A DNA stretch of 64,000 bases from Chloroflexus aurantiacus J-10-fl (GTDB lineage: Bacteria > Chloroflexota > Chloroflexia > Chloroflexales > Chloroflexaceae), in the NCBI RefSeq assembly GCF_000018865.1, contig NC_010175.1, forward strand, positions 682,001 to 746,000, in the 5' to 3' direction. The translations under genes and the position numbers were made by a program. Under the pieces are notes generated by a model. The model ran no database searches. It was given only the letters and a program-made list of their open reading frames with translations, and was not told the DNA's origin. The number at the start of each line of letters is the position of its first letter. Position 1 is the stretch's first letter. This document shows, piece by piece, positions 49,343 to 57,716 of the stretch.

Positions 49343-50201
49343 GAGCCTGTTATGAACGTTGAACCATGAGCGAGACAAACCGATGGGCCACCACGATGGC
49401 AACAGCAACGACATGCAAGCCGGCCAGCGTCGCCGCCACACGGTCGTCGTCACGCACCAAGCGACGGAAGCGCGTCATCCAGGCGAACCTGCGCTCGACC
49501 ACCCAGCGCCGCGGCAGCACGCCAACGCCGCGCGTGGCGGTCGGCAGCGTGACCACCGCCAGGCGACTGCCGTGGGCGGCGGCCTCGGCTGCCGGTTGCG
49601 CACCGGTGTACCCCTGGTCAACGACGGCCACCGCTACCGTGTCACCAGGTATCTCCTGCATGCGTTGCGCCAGCGCCGCCACCTGCGCCCGATCGTGGTC
49701 GGTGGCCGGGGTGACCACTACTGCCGGCAGGTGCCCCAGCGTAGCCACGGCCAGATGTACCGTCGCGCCGTTCCGGCGGTTGTGTCCATCGTACCCAGCA
49801 CGGCCCCCGCGTTCCGGCGTCGACTGAAGCGTCCGGCTGTCCACCATGACGGCACGGGGCTGGGGCGCACGGTCGGTGATGTCGCGCAGCAGCATCCGCA
49901 CGTCGTGCACCATCTGCGCACCCACGCCCGCTTTCAGCCAGCGCTGGGGCTGGTGATACACCACGGGCCACGGCGGCACGGCGGTGGGCAGCATTCGCCA
50001 CGGTGCACCCGTGCGCAGCATGGAGCGCAGCCCGTTGGCGACGTCGCGCAGGGGGTAGTTTCGCTGCGGCGCTGCTTCGTCCATCAGCGTCACAGAGGGC
50101 GCGACGAATGCCCACTCTTCATCAGAACCATCACTGGGATAGGCTGTTCGTGTCATAGCGTCATGATATACGCGCAGAACCGAAAAGTCCATAACAGGCT
50201 C
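49343..50201 (-). mobile_element. IS5-family insertion sequence, apparently intact
   Basis: An 859-bp element with inverted ends GAGCCTGTTATGAAC (left) and, on the other strand, GAGCCTGTTATGGAC (right), flanked by the dinucleotide TA on both sides (49341-49342 and 50202-50203). A TA duplication and this size fit the IS427-type group of IS5. It carries one transposase gene without disruption. It sits exactly at the cas2 stop codon. A dead relative with the same end sequence lies at 16.5-16.9 kb. Confidence 0.88.
49350..50156 (-). CDS. IS5-family DDE transposase
   Basis: A 268-residue protein starting MTRTAYPSDGSDEEWAFVAP. DDE motifs are visible: AVMVDSRTLQSTPERGGRAG (first Asp), VAVAVVDQGYTG (second Asp) and the C-terminal RRWVVERRFAWMTRFRRLVR (Glu), the pattern WVVERTFAWxxRxRRL of IS5-family enzymes. 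It catalyses cut-and-paste transposition of the surrounding 859-bp element. The start at 50156 matches the conserved N terminus also seen in the remnant at 16.6 kb; a longer in-frame start at 50192 is possible but lies in the IS end. In this group the enzyme is sometimes made by frameshifting from two frames; here it is one frame. Confidence 0.92.
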   Translation of the reverse strand: MTRTAYPSDGSDEEWAFVAPSVTLMDEAAPQRNYPLRDVANGLRSMLRTGAPWRMLPTAVPPWPVVYHQPQRWLKAGVGAQMVHDVRMLLRDITDRAPQPRAVMVDSRTLQSTPERGGRAGYDGHNRRNGATVHLAVATLGHLPAVVVTPATDHDRAQVAALAQRMQEIPGDTVAVAVVDQGYTGAQPAAEAAAHGSRLAVVTLPTATRGVGVLPRRWVVERRFAWMTRFRRLVRDDDRVAATLAGLHVVAVAIVVAHRFVSLMVQRS

Positions 50202-50482
50202 TAGATGATGTAGATGTCCTGGCTGGTTTCAGGAGGTGGGCCGTCACCGATGATTTCGATTTGCTCGCGACACGAGGCGCACAGCCGATAGATGCGTAGC
50301 CGATCTCCTTCTTCGTCTTTGATGAGGCGGTTGAGTTTCTGGCGGAGTTGCCGATAGGCCGGGAGTTCGAGGTCGCATTCAAAGACGCTCTCCAGCACGC
50401 GCTGGCCGTAGCCTTCCAGTAGTTTGGCGATTTTGAGCCGGCGCTGGTCGACGCTGATGTCGTATGAGATCAGGTAGAACAT
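50201..50482 (-). CDS. cas2: CRISPR-associated endonuclease Cas2
   Basis: A 93-residue protein starting MFYLISYDISVDQRRLKIAK, with the ferredoxin-like fold of Cas2: the first strand ends in YDI with the conserved Asp, then LLEGYGQRVLESVFECDLE and LRIYRLCASC. Cas2 forms the Cas1-Cas2 integrase that inserts new spacers at the leader end. GAGGTG precedes the ATG. The gene follows cas1 by 19 bp. The stop codon TAG is formed jointly with the IS element inserted at its TA; without the IS the original stop would read TAA, so the protein is unchanged. Confidence 0.95.
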   Translation of the reverse strand: MFYLISYDISVDQRRLKIAKLLEGYGQRVLESVFECDLELPAYRQLRQKLNRLIKDEEGDRLRIYRLCASCREQIEIIGDGPPPETSQDIYII

Positions 50483-50501
50483 TGGCCCACCTCTTTGATC
50501 G

Positions 50502-51521
50502 TTATCGGGCGGTGAATGGTTCGTAACGCTCCTGTTGGCCGCGAATGACGCGCGCCAGACGCCGGGCCTGCAGGGCGATGCAGCGCTGGTAGGTGACTTT
50601 GCCCGGCCCGCTGTCGGCACCTTCTGGATGGGTCGCTTCGGTACGCATCCGCTCTTCAAAGGCGGTCAGGAAGGCACGCTTGCCCTCATCGGTGATGATG
50701 ACCGGACGCGCTTCGTCACCCGGTTGAAAGTGTTCCAGCCGGAGCCGGCCATCGTTGCAAACACGTACAACCAGTGAGTCGATGAGGAGCGGGCGGAATT
50801 CTTCCATCAGATCAAGGGCCAGCGATGGCCGTCCGTAGTCGAGGCTGTGCAAAAAGCCAAGGTAGGGGTCGAAGCCGGCAGCCTGTACCGCACCCAGGGT
50901 TTTGTGGGTCAGGAGGGTGTAACCAAAGGAGAGTAACAGGTTGACCGGGTCGGGCGGCGGACGACGCTGGCGACTGCGGAAGTCCCATTCTGGCTCGATC
51001 AGGCTGCGCAGGCCGGCAAAGTAGCGGGCAGTGGCACTTCCTTCGACACCCAGGAGTGCGCTGAGCCGGGTGGTGCGGCGCACCCGTTTGATGTAGGCGT
51101 CGAGATCGTCAGCCGCAGCCAGCGCTTCGGCTGGTGGGGTCGCTCGATTGCGGCTGAAGCGCTGGAGCAGCGCCCGTTGGTTGCGCAGTTTGCCTTCGAC
51201 AAAGCTCTGCGCTAAGCGCAGGGTGCGGTCACTGTCGGCAGCACAGGCGTATTGAGCCTGGCGTAAGGCGACATGAGCGGTAACTTGACCGACCAGGCGC
51301 CCCTGGTAGCTGCCGTCGACGGTCATAAAGGTGACTTCGATGCTTCGATCAAGGAGTCGTTTAATGGCCGGTGTGCTGATGCCGATGTTGCCAAAGATGA
51401 CGATGTCATCGACTTTGACTAGCGGCACGCTGCCGATGATTTCACCCGCTCGCCGCACGACGATCCGTTCACCGTCACAGCCAATTTCGGCACCTTGTTC
51501 AATCAGATAGAGTGTCGCCAT
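50502..51521 (-). CDS. cas1: CRISPR-associated integrase Cas1
   Basis: A 339-residue Cas1 with the N-terminal beta domain (MATLYLIEQGAEIGCDGERI, VDDIVIFGNIGISTPAIKRL) and the helical catalytic domain. Active-site residues are E160 in LLGVEGSATARYF, H225 in LHSLDYGRPSLALD and E240 in DLMEEFRP, the metal-binding set needed to join new spacers to the array. There is no fused reverse transcriptase or Cas6 domain. It overlaps the end of cas6 by 23 bp and is followed by cas2, so cas6-cas1-cas2 is one operon transcribed toward the leader. All catalytic residues are present, so adaptation is probably active. Confidence 0.97.
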   Translation of the reverse strand: MATLYLIEQGAEIGCDGERIVVRRAGEIIGSVPLVKVDDIVIFGNIGISTPAIKRLLDRSIEVTFMTVDGSYQGRLVGQVTAHVALRQAQYACAADSDRTLRLAQSFVEGKLRNQRALLQRFSRNRATPPAEALAAADDLDAYIKRVRRTTRLSALLGVEGSATARYFAGLRSLIEPEWDFRSRQRRPPPDPVNLLLSFGYTLLTHKTLGAVQAAGFDPYLGFLHSLDYGRPSLALDLMEEFRPLLIDSLVVRVCNDGRLRLEHFQPGDEARPVIITDEGKRAFLTAFEERMRTEATHPEGADSGPGKVTYQRCIALQARRLARVIRGQQERYEPFTAR

Positions 51522-52362
51522 TGTCTACCGCCTCGCGCTGTCTGGGCTGATCGGTTTTGGTGAGGAGACGCGCCTGTCCAAAGCCACGAGTGGTGCCGGC
51601 ACCGATTCCACTAAAGAAGGCAAAGCGGGCCAGGACGTCAATGCAGGCACGCCAGTACCGATCCGGGTTGATGGCGCGGAAGCTACAGCGGCCAACGGCG
51701 CCGATTTGGATGACGCCACCACTGGTCGGACTGGCTACGCTGCGGAGGTCGTAGCGATTGATGGCCAGGCATTCCGCCGCAAACCGGCGTACTTCATCGG
51801 GGAGCGCCAGCTCCGATGAGGCATTCCACTGTTCCAGTAAACTGCCAAAGACCAGGTCGGGAAGCGGAAGGGGGACATTCAACCCCCGCTGACGAAAGGT
51901 GGTTGGCGAGGCAAGCTGGAATGTCCAGACGCTCGGAAGCTGGTTGGGCCGGCTGAGCAGGGGCTGTGCCAGTTCCTGGTACGTTGCACGGCCTGCCCAG
52001 GAATGCTCAGCACTGTTGTCGGCGCGAGCAGTGATCCGCCACGCCAGCCCGTCAAGATCGAGCGGAGCCAGGGCCGCCGGTGTCCAGTCGGTGGCAATCT
52101 GTTCGAGTTCGGCACTGAGCAGGGTGACCCGCAGGTGATAGTCACGAGCAGGATCGACTATTACCTTTGGTTCACCAGCCAGACCCCAGATGTTCGAGAC
52201 GGTTAACGGTTTGCGACCATTGTCATCGTGAATGCGGGCCGCCAGCGCCGGATCGGCTTGCTGGATGAGACGGAGGATGGCGGCATGAGCGGCCCGGCTC
52301 AGATTACCGGCAACCTGAGCAGTCGTGAGCGGACGTAAGGTGAAGACGATGGCCTGTGGCAT
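51499..52362 (-). CDS. cas6: CRISPR repeat-processing endoribonuclease Cas6
   Basis: A 287-residue RAMP protein with Cas6 features: the N-terminal ferredoxin fold, SPTTFRQRGLNVPLPLPDLV in the middle and the C-terminal glycine-rich loop FFSGIGAGTTRGFGQARLL. Cas6 cuts the long array transcript inside each repeat, eight bases before the repeat end, giving crRNAs with a 5' AUUGAAAC-type handle. The repeat hairpin ends just before that site, which fits. The catalytic His cannot be fixed by eye; H26 near the N terminus is a candidate. AGGGAA precedes the ATG. The gene leads the cas6-cas1-cas2 operon and is separated from csm genes by a repeat island. Confidence 0.9.
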   Translation of the reverse strand: MPQAIVFTLRPLTTAQVAGNLSRAAHAAILRLIQQADPALAARIHDDNGRKPLTVSNIWGLAGEPKVIVDPARDYHLRVTLLSAELEQIATDWTPAALAPLDLDGLAWRITARADNSAEHSWAGRATYQELAQPLLSRPNQLPSVWTFQLASPTTFRQRGLNVPLPLPDLVFGSLLEQWNASSELALPDEVRRFAAECLAINRYDLRSVASPTSGGVIQIGAVGRCSFRAINPDRYWRACIDVLARFAFFSGIGAGTTRGFGQARLLTKTDQPRQREAVDNGDTLSD

Positions 52363-52532
52363 ACGACATTCCCTGGATCATAGATATGCGATTTGATTGT
52401 TAAGGTACCACACATACGTTACATAATAGTATCCATTGTATCGACTATAAGCCCGGCCTGCAATGGGTAGAGAGTATCTACCGCCGGGCAAGCCCATGTG
52501 GGGCGGAGTGTTTACCGGTTGTTCTACCAAAT

Positions 52533-53160
52533 CTTGCGTAACAATGTGCAATGTGCATCGTTCAGGTGTCATCCTCGTGCAGAAGTGTTACCGGGTGTGC
52601 CACTGGCGAGTTGCTCGTGGCTATTCGTCGGCGTTGGAGGGGCGACGCATGCGTCGCCCCTACCGGCGTCCAGCGGTGCATCGTTCAGGTACAGTAGCAG
52701 CTATGCTCGTAACGATCCCGTCCGGCATCTCCGTGACCAGGATGGGTAACGGTATGCCACGCGCCGGATCGTCAGCACGGCTGGCGCGGCAGCATGGCTG
52801 CCGCACTCCAAACGTCGCGACACGCGGATGATGAGCGTGTAAGGCAATCCATCCAGCACGTGCCGGCACGGCTGGAGCGGCGCACTGTCACCGAGGCGGT
52901 CGCCCAAAACAGCACCAATAGCAATCATACCAGCCGATACGCACATGGTTGACACCAGGTATGGGTAATGCATCCCCGTGACCGGGAGGGTCAACGACCT
53001 GACACGTGCCAGATCGTGTGTACGGCTGGCGCAGCAGCATGGCTGCCGCACACCAAACGTCGCGACACGCGGATGATGAGTGAGCAAGGCAACCAATCCA
53101 GCGCGTGATAGCACCACAGATGGTTGGTAGAGCGCGACAGTACAGCATTTTATGAAATAA
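52533..53160. repeat. Repeat island between the effector genes and cas6-cas1-cas2
   Basis: Contains element C copy 2 (52533-52690), one element A copy with core near 52795, the shared segment with GGTTGACACCAGGTATGGGT near 52950, and another element A copy with core near 53045, ending TTTTATGAAATAAGTTCTAG at about 53150-53166. No gene is credible between 52363 and 53372. It splits the cas locus into two transcription units. Confidence 0.75.
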
Positions 53161-53372
53161 GTTCTAGCCACGAGTAACCCTGTCTGGGAACGGTGTTCCC
53201 TCTGGAACGTGCTACGCCTGTGTGCGTGGCAGGATGCCGGCTGTGCACAGCCACGCTCAGAAGCGACACCATACTGCGTGCCGGACAGCATATAATACCC
53301 CTTGTAACACCCGATTTGATGTAATGTGACGTATGGCCTCTACACCGCATACGCTCACCCCAAAAGCTCCGC

Positions 53373-54827
53373 TCAGGTCTGCGTCGCCTGGAGTAAGCGA
53401 TCCAGGAGCCGGTTTATGTGCTGATAGGGTGATGGCGGCAATGGCTGGTGACACACCTGTTCGTAAAGCTGTTCGAGGTGCGGAACAATTTGATCGGCAG
53501 CCGACGGTGACGCCTGCGGCCCGGCAAAGGCGCGGGCCAGCCCCGCCTTCTGCACCCCCTCCAGATGATGGGTCAGCTCATTACGCCGCTTGACCAGTTC
53601 ACCAAGCCGATCAATTGCCGTCAGCAAGTTGTGTTGACCCGGTTGCGCCCGACCCAGCAGGTTACCGAGCAGTTCCCGCATCACCGAGCGGTCGGCAATC
53701 AGATCGCGGTTCGGATCGCGATCCCGACTGAGGGTGAATGTCTGCTGACTCAGCCACTCCCGCGCCAGATAGGTACCATCTGGATCAAGCTGCCGCTGCC
53801 GGTTGCAAAACCAGGCCCCCTGCTGTAAACAGAGATAGCGTAGCAGGTTCTCTTCAAACCGTACCACCTGAGTGAGAAAGTCGGCATACAGGCCGATCTG
53901 GTAACGAGCCGCCGCTCCGCGTACCACTTCAGCCAGCAGGAACTGGCGCACCGGTTGATTGACCTGCGCCAGTAAGGAATCCAGTTCAGCCCGCCATGGC
54001 CCGGCATTACGCACCCGCTGCAATGCGCTGCGTGCACTGGCAAAGTCGAAGTTGAAGCGGTGATGGGCATAGGCGAGCAGAGGTGCAATCAGGCGTGCCG
54101 CCGTTGGCTCAAGCCGGTCGGTGATGATTGCCTCATGCTCCAGGAAGGTACGGGCTGCGGCGGCGTAGGCATACGACGCGGCGTGGGAACGCAGCGAAGC
54201 CCGTAACGGCGTAGCCAGCAGGCGTTTGCCGGTGTTCAGGGCAATCGGCAGCTCCTGGTTGGGATGGACGGAGAGGATTTCCGTCTGACTGCCGAAGATT
54301 TCGGTGCCGGCAATGAGCAGACCGGTCGTCATCGCCGGGGTACCGCCAGTCACTTCAAAAAAGGCGGTATGGTGCGGGTACACCCGTCTCAACTCAGCCA
54401 GCCGCCGTTCGAGAAAGCGTAGGGTCAGGTCGTAATCGGAGGGATCGCACCCCTGACCATCTTCAGTCTGGATTGTCCAGATCGTGATCTGCTGCCCGTC
54501 AAGCCGCGGGTAGGGGGTGAGGCCGTCGCACAGCAGGTGGGCAATAATCTGCGCCGAGTAGATGGTATCACTCGACCAGAATTTGGCGTTGCCGACGGGT
54601 GGTGGTGGCTGGTCTGAGGCGATCAGGATCACGTGGTCGATCACGACGCGACGAGTCGCCAGGTAGTGCAGGGCCTTGCTGATGATCGGCAGGCTGAAAG
54701 TGCCGCACAATTCAGGATAGCGCTCCAGCGCTGTCTGCGCCCACTGCCGTTCGGAATGGCCGTTCTTGGGAAGAGCGGGATGCAGGACATCCCGCCCACC
54801 AACATTACAGATCAACAGAGCATTCAT
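53373..54827 (-). CDS. Csm6-like CARF-HEPN ribonuclease, second copy
   Basis: A 484-residue protein. The N-terminal CARF domain starts MNALLICNVGGRDVL and has AFFEVTGGTPAMTTGLLIAG, the Rossmann-like ligand loop region of CRISPR-associated sensors. The C-terminal half is helical with a HEPN RNase motif RNELTH (R415 to H420, Rx4H). Such proteins are switched on by cyclic oligoadenylate made by Cas10 and then cut RNA non-specifically. It overlaps the upstream csm6 gene by four bases (ATGA). It shares ADQIVP(H/D)L and overall layout with that protein, so the two are diverged tandem paralogues. Csx1 is another possible name. The oligoadenylate ring size it senses cannot be told. Confidence 0.82.
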   Translation of the reverse strand: MNALLICNVGGRDVLHPALPKNGHSERQWAQTALERYPELCGTFSLPIISKALHYLATRRVVIDHVILIASDQPPPPVGNAKFWSSDTIYSAQIIAHLLCDGLTPYPRLDGQQITIWTIQTEDGQGCDPSDYDLTLRFLERRLAELRRVYPHHTAFFEVTGGTPAMTTGLLIAGTEIFGSQTEILSVHPNQELPIALNTGKRLLATPLRASLRSHAASYAYAAAARTFLEHEAIITDRLEPTAARLIAPLLAYAHHRFNFDFASARSALQRVRNAGPWRAELDSLLAQVNQPVRQFLLAEVVRGAAARYQIGLYADFLTQVVRFEENLLRYLCLQQGAWFCNRQRQLDPDGTYLAREWLSQQTFTLSRDRDPNRDLIADRSVMRELLGNLLGRAQPGQHNLLTAIDRLGELVKRRNELTHHLEGVQKAGLARAFAGPQASPSAADQIVPHLEQLYEQVCHQPLPPSPYQHINRLLDRLLQATQT

Positions 54828-56296
54828 GTACCTCTCCGCAGCTCGCGCTGAACCGTCTCGGCAATGCGATCAAACGGCGATTTGTGAACGGGATTATCGA
54901 GCAGTTCAATCGTCTTGTAGAGATCGGGCACAATCTGGTCAGCACCACCCTTGTAGGCGCTATCAATCGCTTCCCGCGCAACGCCGGCAAAACCGTGGGC
55001 AATCACGCTCTGGTTGCGCAATTCGGCCAGCGCGTCCAATCGGTTCAGGCGTTCGCGCACCCCACTCAGCCGCTCACGGTCTTTCTTCGTGGCAAAGGGT
55101 GTGCCATCAGCCCGTGTTCCACCATTCAGGACAAACTCCAGTAACGCCTGCATCACCGGACGGTTCGGGCCATCGCGGTAGCGGAGCGGTTTGCCGTCAA
55201 GGGTACGCTGATCGAGAAAGTCGCGCAGGGCCGGGTTGCCATCAATCAGCTCCAGATACCGCGCCAGACTGGCGTCGCGCTGTTCTTTGCTGAAATCGGT
55301 CGGTAAACCGAGGTATTTCTCGACAATCAGTCGCAACACACCTTCCTGGAAGCGGAAGAGCCGACCGAGCAGATCGGCATAACGGCCATTGCGATACGCG
55401 ATGTCGGCATTGTACGCCACCTCGCGCAACAGTGCGGCGGCGTCATTCCGGATCAACTGTTGCAGATCGTCTTGCAATTCACGACAGAACTCGCGAATGC
55501 TACCACTGGCATGACGTTGCGCCCGTGCGCCCGCCTGCGTGGCCTGCTGAAAGTCAAAGGCTTCGCGGTAGACGGCATATTCGAGTAACGCGACGATCCA
55601 TTCGCCGACCCGGGCAGCCCGCGCACTGAGCAGCGCAGCCGGAAAGTTGCGCTGGTCAAGAGCGTTCAGCGCGTTGACCCGCTGAAAGGCTTTGCTCATC
55701 TCTTCCCCGATCCGCAATTCGGTGACCCTGCCACCTTCAGGCGGGTAGATGAAATGGCAGCGATCAGCGAAGGCAATCATTGCCTGAAGCTGAAGCGCAA
55801 AGTTGCAGGCCGGAATACCACCCGCAGTGAGAATGTAACACCGATCAACCTGCTGATTGACGAAGCGCTGTAGCAGATAGGCATACGCCTCGAAGACCTC
55901 GTCGTAGACACTGGGATTGAGATCGGGGCCACGACTGTTCTCGATCCGCACGATCTCTACCTCGCTGACCTGACCGGCAAACTTTTCCCTGATCAGACGC
56001 TGCGCGATATGAGCCAACCAGATTGTATCCTTGTCGCGGAGACTGACGCCGAAACGATCAGCTTTGGTTGTCTCCGGATTTTCCGGCTGGTCGGTGTAAA
56101 AACAGACCAGGCGCAACTGATCACCCGGATGACGCCCGATAATAAAGCGCAAACATGGCTCGATAATCGGCAACTCGAATTGATGTTCGGTAAAACTACG
56201 CCAGAGCTGCTCGCCTTCGGGACGTGGTTTGGACGGACGTTTGCTATCGGCGTTCAGATCACTGTTACCGAGATTGCACATCACCAGAATAGTCAT
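54824..56296 (-). CDS. csm6: Csm6 CARF-HEPN ribonuclease, first copy
   Basis: A 490-residue protein from the ATG at 56296, which overlaps the csm5 stop by four bases and has GGAG upstream. The CARF part begins MTILVMCNLGNSDLN and includes CYILTAGGIPACNFALQLQA. The C-terminal HEPN domain carries LRNQSVIAHGF, with R427 and H434 in the Rx6H spacing usual for Csm6. It would bind cyclic oligoadenylate from Cas10 and degrade host and phage RNA, giving dormancy or clearance. Its place directly after csm5 is the standard type III-A position. Key RNase residues are present. I assign csm6 to this copy because its HEPN motif is the more typical. Confidence 0.87.
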   Translation of the reverse strand: MTILVMCNLGNSDLNADSKRPSKPRPEGEQLWRSFTEHQFELPIIEPCLRFIIGRHPGDQLRLVCFYTDQPENPETTKADRFGVSLRDKDTIWLAHIAQRLIREKFAGQVSEVEIVRIENSRGPDLNPSVYDEVFEAYAYLLQRFVNQQVDRCYILTAGGIPACNFALQLQAMIAFADRCHFIYPPEGGRVTELRIGEEMSKAFQRVNALNALDQRNFPAALLSARAARVGEWIVALLEYAVYREAFDFQQATQAGARAQRHASGSIREFCRELQDDLQQLIRNDAAALLREVAYNADIAYRNGRYADLLGRLFRFQEGVLRLIVEKYLGLPTDFSKEQRDASLARYLELIDGNPALRDFLDQRTLDGKPLRYRDGPNRPVMQALLEFVLNGGTRADGTPFATKKDRERLSGVRERLNRLDALAELRNQSVIAHGFAGVAREAIDSAYKGGADQIVPDLYKTIELLDNPVHKSPFDRIAETVQRELRRGT

Positions 56297-57708
56297 TTGC
56301 CACGCTCCTCTATTGTCAGACAGACCCAACCGGGTGGCAACCAGGGTTGACCGTTGCGCATGATGACGCGCCGCGACGCCGGGAAGAGATCGCCGGCTCG
56401 GAAGCGTTGTGAACGCTGCGAGTTTAGTTTCATGTTGTACCCACGAACTGCGCTGACAAACACCTCTTCACGTGTACCTTCACGCAGGATGGTATCGAGC
56501 GTTTTGCTGCGCCAGCCGGCCCCCCAGCCGATTGGAAGCAGAAAGGCATTGGTATTCTCCAGAGCCGCCAGGCGTTCGGCCAGATCGGCGTAGAAACGGC
56601 TGATCTGGGTGGCATCGGGTCGGTTGCGAAAGAAGGCTTGTTCGCCTTCGATCAACACCCTGGCCCGCTGCCGACCGAACGCAGCCAGTTGCGCCGGCTG
56701 GAGATATTGCGGCCAGTTGCCGAAATCGATCACCGCACGGGCAGCAGCGTCTGTGAATGGATACTGCTCGATACGCAGCGTTGCCAGCAACGTCGTTCCA
56801 TCCGGGATTGCCTCGACGGTAATCGGCGAACCGCGTGGGAAGACGCGGATTTGTAGCAGTTGCGGGCTTTGCGCCACCGGCTGCGAGTCGCCGATGTGGA
56901 AGGTACGCATCACATCACGCAGCAGATCATGGTTTACCCGCTTATCATCGCGTTGCTTGCGACCGTAGAAGATACGTTGTTCAAGCGAATGTGCCGCCTG
57001 ACGTCTGTCTCTGGCATTATTAAACTCATTCAACGCCTGCGCTGCCCGCTGCGGGGCCAATGCCCAGGCCAGCACTGTGCGCAACGCCCCTTTCAGCGAC
57101 GAGCCGGGCAAATACAGCCGATCCGCGGGGTCTTTGACACAGGTCAGAATCTCGCTCCGTCCACTCTTTACCTCCGGGCGCCCGAGATACGAGTAACGGA
57201 GCAGCCCTGGAATAGTGCGAATGTCGTCTATCGTTAATAGACCGGTTTTGAACAGATCGCTAACGCCGCTGTTCTGAAGCAGTTCGGGCGGTATTGTTAC
57301 TGACTGTGCCGTTCCGGATTCGAGTTCAGCCCGTTCCTGGCGCAGTCGTTTCAGTTCTTCCCTGATGTTATGCGCCTCGACACTCAACCGTTGCTCCTGC
57401 TCAGCCCGCTTGCGCGGGTCTTTCGGCGGTGCTTCATCGAAACGCTTGATGTCCTCGACATTTCGCTGGCGGCGCCGCAGCAGCCGCTCTTCGCGCTCGG
57501 CCAGCTTCGCCAGCAATTGTTCACGGGACGGTTGACGCTCGTACCAGCGCTGAAAGGCCAGCTCCAGCACGGCGTCACTGTTGATAACATAGGTTGTCTG
57601 CGCATCGAGGTAGAAATCAACCTCTTCGTGCAGGCGGCCTCCATCCAGCACGCAGAGCGGGCTGATCACCTCAACACGCACCTGATAGACCTGATTGATC
57701 GACGGCAT
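56293..57708 (-). CDS. csm5: Type III-A effector subunit Csm5 (RAMP)
   Basis: A 471-residue RAMP-family protein starting MPSINQVYQVRVEVISPLCV. It contains YLPGSSLKGALRTVL, the conserved RAMP segment, IGWGAGWRSKTLDTIL and a C-terminal strand. Csm5 caps the crRNA 3' end of the Csm complex and helps in crRNA maturation. Unusual is a highly charged insertion at about residues 60-135 (SREQLLAKLAEREERLLRRR and EELKRLRQERAELESG), predicted as a long coiled coil. The start at 57708 is chosen for its position after csm4 (8-bp gap); the upstream open frame overlaps csm4. Length is above the usual ~350-400 residues because of the insertion. Confidence 0.88.
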   Translation of the reverse strand: MPSINQVYQVRVEVISPLCVLDGGRLHEEVDFYLDAQTTYVINSDAVLELAFQRWYERQPSREQLLAKLAEREERLLRRRQRNVEDIKRFDEAPPKDPRKRAEQEQRLSVEAHNIREELKRLRQERAELESGTAQSVTIPPELLQNSGVSDLFKTGLLTIDDIRTIPGLLRYSYLGRPEVKSGRSEILTCVKDPADRLYLPGSSLKGALRTVLAWALAPQRAAQALNEFNNARDRRQAAHSLEQRIFYGRKQRDDKRVNHDLLRDVMRTFHIGDSQPVAQSPQLLQIRVFPRGSPITVEAIPDGTTLLATLRIEQYPFTDAAARAVIDFGNWPQYLQPAQLAAFGRQRARVLIEGEQAFFRNRPDATQISRFYADLAERLAALENTNAFLLPIGWGAGWRSKTLDTILREGTREEVFVSAVRGYNMKLNSQRSQRFRAGDLFPASRRVIMRNGQPWLPPGWVCLTIEERGK

Positions 57709-57716
57709 AGCACTCC

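Noticed and set aside
49359-50204. 281-codon plus-strand frame antisense to the transposase
   Set aside because: A GC-rich shadow of the IS5 transposase. Only the minus-strand frame has DDE motifs.
53373-56296. Idea that the tandem CARF proteins are a new effector type
   Set aside because: Both carry Rx4-6H HEPN motifs and sit where csm6 is expected, so the known Csm6/Csx1 class explains them. Only their divergence is kept as a finding.
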